NCBI GenBank assembly: GCA_015206945.1
Contig: JADEXV010000054.1
Coordinates: 1 to 36,654, forward strand
Length of the DNA stretch: 36,654 nucleotides
Reading direction: 5' to 3'
Origin: Nostocales cyanobacterium LEGE 12452
Lineage (GTDB): Bacteria; Cyanobacteriota; Cyanobacteriia; Cyanobacteriales; Nostocaceae
How positions within the stretch are numbered: the stretch's first letter is position 1; every line of letters begins with the position of its first letter. Below the pieces are notes generated by a model that was not told the DNA's origin, made no database searches, and saw only the letters and a list, made by a program, of their open reading frames with translations. The translations under genes and the position numbers were made by a program. Shown here in pieces: positions 32,840 through 36,654 of the stretch.

Positions 32840-33247
32840 ATGGTGCGGTTAGTTTTGACAGCAATATTGCTGGTGCTAGTGACAGCTTGTGGCAGTATTG
32901 GACTGCTACCAACTAGCGATTTAGTGCAAAAAGCGATCGCACTTGGGCTAGAACAAACTCAACAAAAACTTAACCAACAGTTGGATCTAGATTTTCAAGG
33001 ATTTGAAATCAAGCGGCTATCAATTACCCAGGAACAACCTCTGACGATTGAAAATTTACCAGCTTTTCACGTTCGGGGAACCTACGATTTGATTGTTAAG
33101 CTACCAAAGCGACGCTTGACGCAACCACAACAAGCATTTGATGTTTACCTGCAAATTCAGCAAGAAGGTAAAACTTGGCGATTGCTGCTACCAGAAAAAG
33201 GTAGTAAAAATACTCAATCAATTTGGCGTAGCTATCTCATTCAATAG
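32840..33247 (+). CDS. Small cyanobacterial lipoprotein
   Basis: A 135-aa exported lipoprotein. The start at 32840 gives MVRLVLTAILLVLVTACGS, a perfect signal with lipobox VTAC (Cys about 17), and AGGA sits six bases upstream. A longer reading from 32771 overlaps the divergent gene and is rejected. The mature part is alpha then beta: LVQKAIALGLEQTQQKLNQQ followed by strands GFEIKRLSITQEQPL and AFHVRGTYDLIVKLPKR. I do not recognise the family. It probably faces the periplasm on the inner or outer membrane. Confidence 0.85.
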   Translation: MVRLVLTAILLVLVTACGSIGLLPTSDLVQKAIALGLEQTQQKLNQQLDLDFQGFEIKRLSITQEQPLTIENLPAFHVRGTYDLIVKLPKRRLTQPQQAFDVYLQIQQEGKTWRLLLPEKGSKNTQSIWRSYLIQ

Positions 33248-33345
33248 CTGGTGTGTGCAACTAGAAAAACCAGCACAATAATTTACGTATAACTGCTAGG
33301 GTAAAGTCATGATCGAGGTGATAGTTTCACCGGAGACAGGGTAAG

Positions 33346-34119
33346 ATGTATATCAACTTTTTCATCAGTTCTATTATTGGAATTGTGGTTCCGGTGCTGG
33401 TGGCTTTTGGCTTACTGCAATGGTTGCACATACCTACAGGTAACTTTCTTGATTGGGTGATTGGTGGTGCTAGTTTTTGGTGGCTGTTGGTAATTGTTAC
33501 CGTACCGTGGAATGTGCATTTTCAAGCCAAAGAAGTCTTAGCAGAAGCAGCACAATCAACTGAGAAAGGAATTCCAGTCGATGAGAAACAAGTGAAGTAT
33601 GTCACAGTGTTGGCAAAGCGATCGCTCTGGGTTGCTATTGCTTTACACTTATTCTCAGCCGTTGGTCTTTATACCCTTGCTGTTACTGGTATTAGTACGG
33701 TTGGATATATAAGTTCTGGTGCAGCTTTATTATTAACAATTTTGCGTCCCGCGATTCGCGCTTATGAGTATTTATATGCGCGGTTAGCGATGATTCGCCA
33801 AGAATGGAAGTATCCGCGCGAAGATATTTTTGAACTGCGCGATCGCTTCTCTATATTGGAACAAAAAATCCAGTCATTGGAAGATCAACTCAACCCAGAA
33901 CAACCCTATTCTTTATCCGCAACTCAACAACGTTTTGCCGAAGAAACTCGCAGAGATTTAGCCCGGATTGCGGCTAACTTGGAAGAATTACGGGCGACAA
34001 ATCAAACAGAACATGAGCGTTTGGGGAGAGAAGCCAGAAATGCGATCGCGCAACTTTCCACTGACGGGCAATTTCTGGATCATGTCCGCGAAATTATCCG
34101 ATTTTTTAAGACAGCTTAA
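33346..34119 (+). CDS. Membrane protein with C-terminal coiled coil
   Basis: A 257-aa protein I do not recognise by family name. Four hydrophobic segments lie at about 3-25, 37-55, 93-116 and 119-138, with the motif EVLAEAAQSTEKGIPVDE between pairs. The C-terminal 100 residues are charged and helical (DRFSILEQKIQSLEDQLNPE, RRDLARIAANLEELRATNQ), predicting a coiled coil in the cytoplasm. ATG 33346 is preceded by CAGGG. The architecture suggests a scaffold or sensor at the membrane, but nothing in the neighbourhood defines its job. Confidence 0.8.
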   Translation: MYINFFISSIIGIVVPVLVAFGLLQWLHIPTGNFLDWVIGGASFWWLLVIVTVPWNVHFQAKEVLAEAAQSTEKGIPVDEKQVKYVTVLAKRSLWVAIALHLFSAVGLYTLAVTGISTVGYISSGAALLLTILRPAIRAYEYLYARLAMIRQEWKYPREDIFELRDRFSILEQKIQSLEDQLNPEQPYSLSATQQRFAEETRRDLARIAANLEELRATNQTEHERLGREARNAIAQLSTDGQFLDHVREIIRFFKTA

Positions 34120-34159
34120 TGATTGCTTTAATAGCTACAGCTATAACAGTTATCGTTTA

Positions 34160-34245
34160 CATGAAGTACATCTTTCAACCTCAACCCCAACCCCTCTCTT
34201 TACTAAGGAGAGGCGAGTGTTTGCGTCAGCAAATATGGGGTGAGG
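34160..34245. repeat. Cyanobacterial CAACCCCAACCCCTCTC-type repeat
   Basis: CAACCCCAACCCCTCTCTTT (from 34178) is followed by an inverted GGAGAGGCGAG and ATGGGGTGAGG, so the unit can fold back on itself. This kind of dispersed sequence is common between genes in Nostocales. The 91-codon ORF crossing it is not supported. Confidence 0.5.
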
Positions 34246-34318
34246 TTCCGACTGTATATGTTATAACTTTGTACGAATGATGATTAGTGAAGCTCACATA
34301 ACTTCAGGAGTACTCACA

Positions 34319-34597
34319 GTGAATCAGATACAACTGACTTTAGGTATTGGTTACTTATTAATGACATGCTATTTTTTAACTAATTGGTTAATATTTTCCC
34401 TACGTCATACTGCTTCCAATCCAGAAGATAAATTTTTATCGTTTGTGATGTTTGTGATGACAACTATCTTCTGGCCTCTGATGATTCCGATATCTTGTTT
34501 AGAAATGGTTCAACAAAAGCGAATAGACTTTAGTAAAATGATTCCTGTTCTGTTAGCAATATTTGTATTTAGTATTTCATATTATTTGACCGAATAA
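34319..34597 (+). CDS. Small membrane protein
   Basis: A 92-aa inner-membrane protein of unknown family. Three hydrophobic helices are visible: MNQIQLTLGIGYLLMTCYFL, FLSFVMFVMTTIFWPLMIP and VLLAIFVFSISYYL, linked by RHTASNPEDK and QQKRIDFSK. The GTG at 34319 is chosen because AGGAG lies eight bases upstream; ATG codons at 34277 and 34280 would add 14 residues without a ribosome site. Its transcript probably ends at the hairpin at 34633-34673. Confidence 0.7.
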   Translation: MNQIQLTLGIGYLLMTCYFLTNWLIFSLRHTASNPEDKFLSFVMFVMTTIFWPLMIPISCLEMVQQKRIDFSKMIPVLLAIFVFSISYYLTE

Positions 34598-34632
34598 TTC
34601 ATAATTAATCTTCAGGAATTGCATATATATAA

Positions 34633-34673
34633 AGAGAAGCCGAAGTGTTAACTTATAACCCTCCGGCTTCTTT
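34633..34673. terminator. Hairpin terminator between convergent genes
   Basis: GAAGCCG (34636-34642) pairs with CGGCTTC (34664-34670), extended by flanking A-T and G-T pairs, then TTTGTGT on the plus strand. The minus side reads CTTTATATATATG. It separates the small membrane protein from the glycine-zipper lipoprotein. Confidence 0.75.
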
Positions 34674-34726
34674 GTGTACAACTACCTTAACTTCTTAGGC
34701 AGTCTATTTATTGGATTTGGAATTTC

Positions 34727-35611
34727 CTAACGGCGTCTGCTGCCAAAACCAGTTGAGCGACGAGGTGCTGAACTACGCCCACTACCAAAACCACTACCAG
34801 AATTGCGTCTAGGTGAAGTCGCTCTACCAGAGGGCTGCAAGGTGCTGCCACCAAAACCAGAACCAGAAGGACGGTTATTACCTGTAGTGCTACGCGGTGT
34901 ATTGCGTATATTTGTATTTCCAGGATATGACCTTCTAATTGTCCCTGTATTACGGAATGCAGTGCGATTTCTCACGGCTGCTGGTTGCGTGTTGTACCGA
35001 GTTTGGTAGCTTTGAACTGCTTGGCCATAGCTTCCGCCATATCCACCGAAGCCACTTAATCCTTGTCCTGGTTGATAAACAGGGGGTACATAATACTGGG
35101 GTCTAAACAACATACTACCAATTGCCTGTCCCGCCAAACTACCAGCCACAGACCCAGCAAATGGTGCCCAGAAGCTATTTTCTCGACGGACTACAACCGT
35201 CTCTTGTTGTCCGGTTTGGGGATTGGTTTTATTCTCAGTAACGTTGTGGACGTAATCTATTTTAAAGTCTTCCGTTAGATATAAAATCGGTTGTCCTTTT
35301 TCTACCTTCAGATAGGTCTTCTTACCTTGCTTGATTTCATCATCAGTTAACCGTGCCATTTGCAAATTTTCGGTTGCAAAGGTTGGGGGATTATTGTTAA
35401 GTAAAAACAGGCTATACTCACCAGTTGCATCGTCATAAGTAGCTTGTTGTATTTTATACTCACCATCACCCAGCTTTGTGTTAGTAGAGGTTTGGCTAAC
35501 GTTCTTAGCAGGAGGAGTAGTTTCGTTTCCCCCACCACAAGCGACAGTTGTGACACACAAACTCAGAGCTAAAAAAACGGCTGTAAATTTACGCACTATG
35601 GTCATGATCAT
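34727..35611 (-). CDS. Glycine-zipper lipoprotein with basic Gly/Ser/Arg-rich tail
   Basis: A 294-aa exported lipoprotein. The lipobox is VACG (Cys about 25). The mature domain (about 45-150) is beta-rich (EYKIQQATYDDATGEYSLFL, QPILYLTEDFKIDYVHNV). A glycine-zipper segment follows (FAGSVAGSLAGQAIGSMLF, about 152-170), which can pack in or across a membrane. The final ~110 residues are disordered and basic, with repeats of SGFG, RRNSGSGFG and SAPRRST. No known family comes to mind; it may be anchored to the outer membrane with the tail binding polysaccharide or nucleic acid. Start is ATG 35611 or 35605. It lies 70 bp after the DUF1517 gene in the same direction and may be co-transcribed with it. 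Confidence 0.82.
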   Translation of the reverse strand: MIMTIVRKFTAVFLALSLCVTTVACGGGNETTPPAKNVSQTSTNTKLGDGEYKIQQATYDDATGEYSLFLLNNNPPTFATENLQMARLTDDEIKQGKKTYLKVEKGQPILYLTEDFKIDYVHNVTENKTNPQTGQQETVVVRRENSFWAPFAGSVAGSLAGQAIGSMLFRPQYYVPPVYQPGQGLSGFGGYGGSYGQAVQSYQTRYNTQPAAVRNRTAFRNTGTIRRSYPGNTNIRNTPRSTTGNNRPSGSGFGGSTLQPSGRATSPRRNSGSGFGSGRSSAPRRSTGFGSRRR

Positions 35612-35681
35612 TGGATTATTGTCCTATCTCTGAGCTTAACAATTTATCGATACGAGTAGTAAGTACGGACTACCCAACAAA

Positions 35682-36275
35682 TTACAAAGGAATCAATTCT
35701 GGATAATATTGCAACAGTTGATCGCTAGTGAGTTCATCGCCCAACTGTGCTGGAGAGAAATGCACTTGGATTGCCTTTAATCTATGTTTATAATGTAAAT
35801 TTATCAATGCTTTCAATCCTTCCTTGAGTGCCTGAACGTTAGAAAGATCGGTTTCCAAATCTGGTACTTCTCCTTCATAAGCTACTGTAATCATCACAAT
35901 GATGTTGCGGGTTACAGGTATAGATAAAGGTTCATTCAATCCAGAGTCCGAACTGTAATTTGGTTCGCTGAGATATCTTTCGGCAGAGTCAGTAAATAAT
36001 TCATTCACATAATCCCCCGCTTCGCCCTCATTAAAAAATACATCACCTTCGTTGGCAGCAGAAAGCCAATATTCATCATATTGCAGCAGGGTTTGGCTAA
36101 TTTCTACCAATCCTTCTCCCAAAACTTCTAAATCACCATCGGCATCGATCGCATCTCGTCCAGCACTATTCAATACTCCCAGAATTGGCGCTACTTCACC
36201 TCCCCCTAAGTGCAGAAATAGGCGAAACACTACATATCGAGTTCGACCAATCATTTTATTAAAAATATTGCTCAT
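35682..36275 (-). CDS. DUF1517 family protein
   Basis: A 197-aa cyanobacterial DUF1517 protein. Recognisable blocks are FLHLGGGEVAPILGVLNSAG, AIDADGDLEVLGEGLVEI, NEGEAGDYVNELFTDSAERY, PVTRNIIVMITVAYEGEVPD and ALKEGLKALINLHYKHRLKA. The start at ATG 36275 is set by GGAGG six bases upstream; a longer reading from 36311 lacks this. Homologues are usually fused to an N-terminal membrane region; this copy lacks that and appears soluble. Function is not known, but the family is widespread in cyanobacteria and plastids. The downstream glycine-zipper lipoprotein gene is close. Confidence 0.9.
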   Translation of the reverse strand: MSNIFNKMIGRTRYVVFRLFLHLGGGEVAPILGVLNSAGRDAIDADGDLEVLGEGLVEISQTLLQYDEYWLSAANEGDVFFNEGEAGDYVNELFTDSAERYLSEPNYSSDSGLNEPLSIPVTRNIIVMITVAYEGEVPDLETDLSNVQALKEGLKALINLHYKHRLKAIQVHFSPAQLGDELTSDQLLQYYPELIPL

Positions 36276-36388
36276 TTTTTCCTCCAAAATTTTGTTTTTG
36301 TCATTTGTCATTGGTCATTAGTTCAATACCCAATACTTCGACTTCGCTCAGTACAAGTGCCCAATGCCCAATCCCCAATCCCCCATAA
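36276..36388. repeat. Heptamer repeats and CCCAATGCCCAATC repeat cluster
   Basis: TTGTCATTTGTCATTGGTCA (36298-36317) is a third occurrence of the (A/G)GTCATT unit. It is followed by ACTTCGACTTCGCTCAGTAC and by tandem CCCAATGCCCAATCCCCAAT units. All are Nostoc-type intergenic repeats. Confidence 0.7.
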
Positions 36389-36580
36389 CTAATGACTAAT
36401 ATAATGAAATCCTTTAACAAAATCTATAATTATATCTAATGAAGGTAATATATTTTTTGTTGAATCACTGGATATATCATAAGCTGAAGCATTGAGAGCA
36501 GAACGATTAATAAATCTTTTTCCAAAGTTGGGCTGGTCATAAACAATCAAAGTGTGGGCACTGGAATTCGTTAAAACCAT
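36389..36580 (-). CDS. Possible small hypothetical protein
   Basis: A 63-codon frame starting ATG at 36580 (MVLTNSSAHTLIVYDQPNFG) and ending GFHYISH. I do not recognise it and there is no ribosome site. It follows a repeat cluster and reads as plausible but unproven; it could be the head of a decayed gene. The final bases of the window (36581-36654) contain stops in all frames. Confidence 0.25.
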   Translation of the reverse strand: MVLTNSSAHTLIVYDQPNFGKRFINRSALNASAYDISSDSTKNILPSLDIIIDFVKGFHYISH

Positions 36581-36654
36581 TTGGGTTGGGGCTTTACAAA
36601 AATTTAATTTTGCGGCTACTTAAATATTTTTTTTCATCTGTTTAATTGTTGTAG

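Noticed and set aside
33968..34243. 91-codon plus-strand ORF
   Set aside because: Overlaps the coiled-coil gene in another frame and runs into a known type of intergenic repeat.

Overview
The window looks like chromosomal DNA of a filamentous, heterocyst-type (Nostocales, Nostoc-like) cyanobacterium. Evidence: very frequent HIP1 octamers (GCGATCGC) in and between genes, Nostoc-style dispersed palindromic repeats and heptanucleotide tandem repeats, and gene families typical of these organisms (a monoglucosyldiacylglycerol synthase homologue, fused PyrF-PyrE, DUF1517, SLH proteins, PEP-CTERM proteins, TPR-CHAT proteins, AAA-like ATPases). I see no tRNA, rRNA, CRISPR array or complete insertion sequence.

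Layout. 1-5.2 kb: a GAF hybrid histidine kinase, a membrane-anchored GTPase, then a DUF433 antitoxin-like gene overlapping a chimeric ORF that joins the start of a DUF5615 toxin to the tail of an AbiJ-like abortive-infection protein. 5.2-9.5 kb, all minus strand: a kinase-fold protein, an AI-2E-type permease, bifunctional PyrF-PyrE and a cytochrome b-type membrane protein. 9.5-15 kb: a SIMPL protein, a histidine kinase that has lost its phosphoacceptor His and carries an in-frame dispersed repeat, and an AAA-like ATPase. Relics lie between them: two GGDEF tails, a transposase tail, a 41-bp tandem repeat and a MITE-like element. 15-21 kb: a PEP-CTERM protein, a small conserved protein, a probable SH3b pseudogene, the glycolipid synthase (mgdA-like) and convergent dnaX with expanded repeats.

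21-26 kb is the most interesting segment. A 233-aa protein is followed by a 1289-aa TPR-CHAT protein whose first ~375 residues are colinear with the whole small protein. Both carry a WEY(D/E)xxD-type linear motif, once in the small protein and several times in the large one. The CHAT His and Cys are both present. This looks like a duplicated adaptor or substrate next to a caspase-like protease and could be an undescribed signalling or defence module.

26-36.6 kb: HAD phosphatase, transposase relic, M14 zinc carboxypeptidase, GNAT acetyltransferase, an SLH-FAS1-beta-barrel outer-membrane protein, O-methyltransferase, a small lipoprotein, two membrane proteins, a glycine-zipper lipoprotein and a DUF1517 protein. 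Most genes appear to be single transcription units. Convergent pairs are separated by clear hairpins, best at 18574-18608, 32074-32099 and 34633-34673.

All family assignments come from reading motifs by eye; no database search was run.
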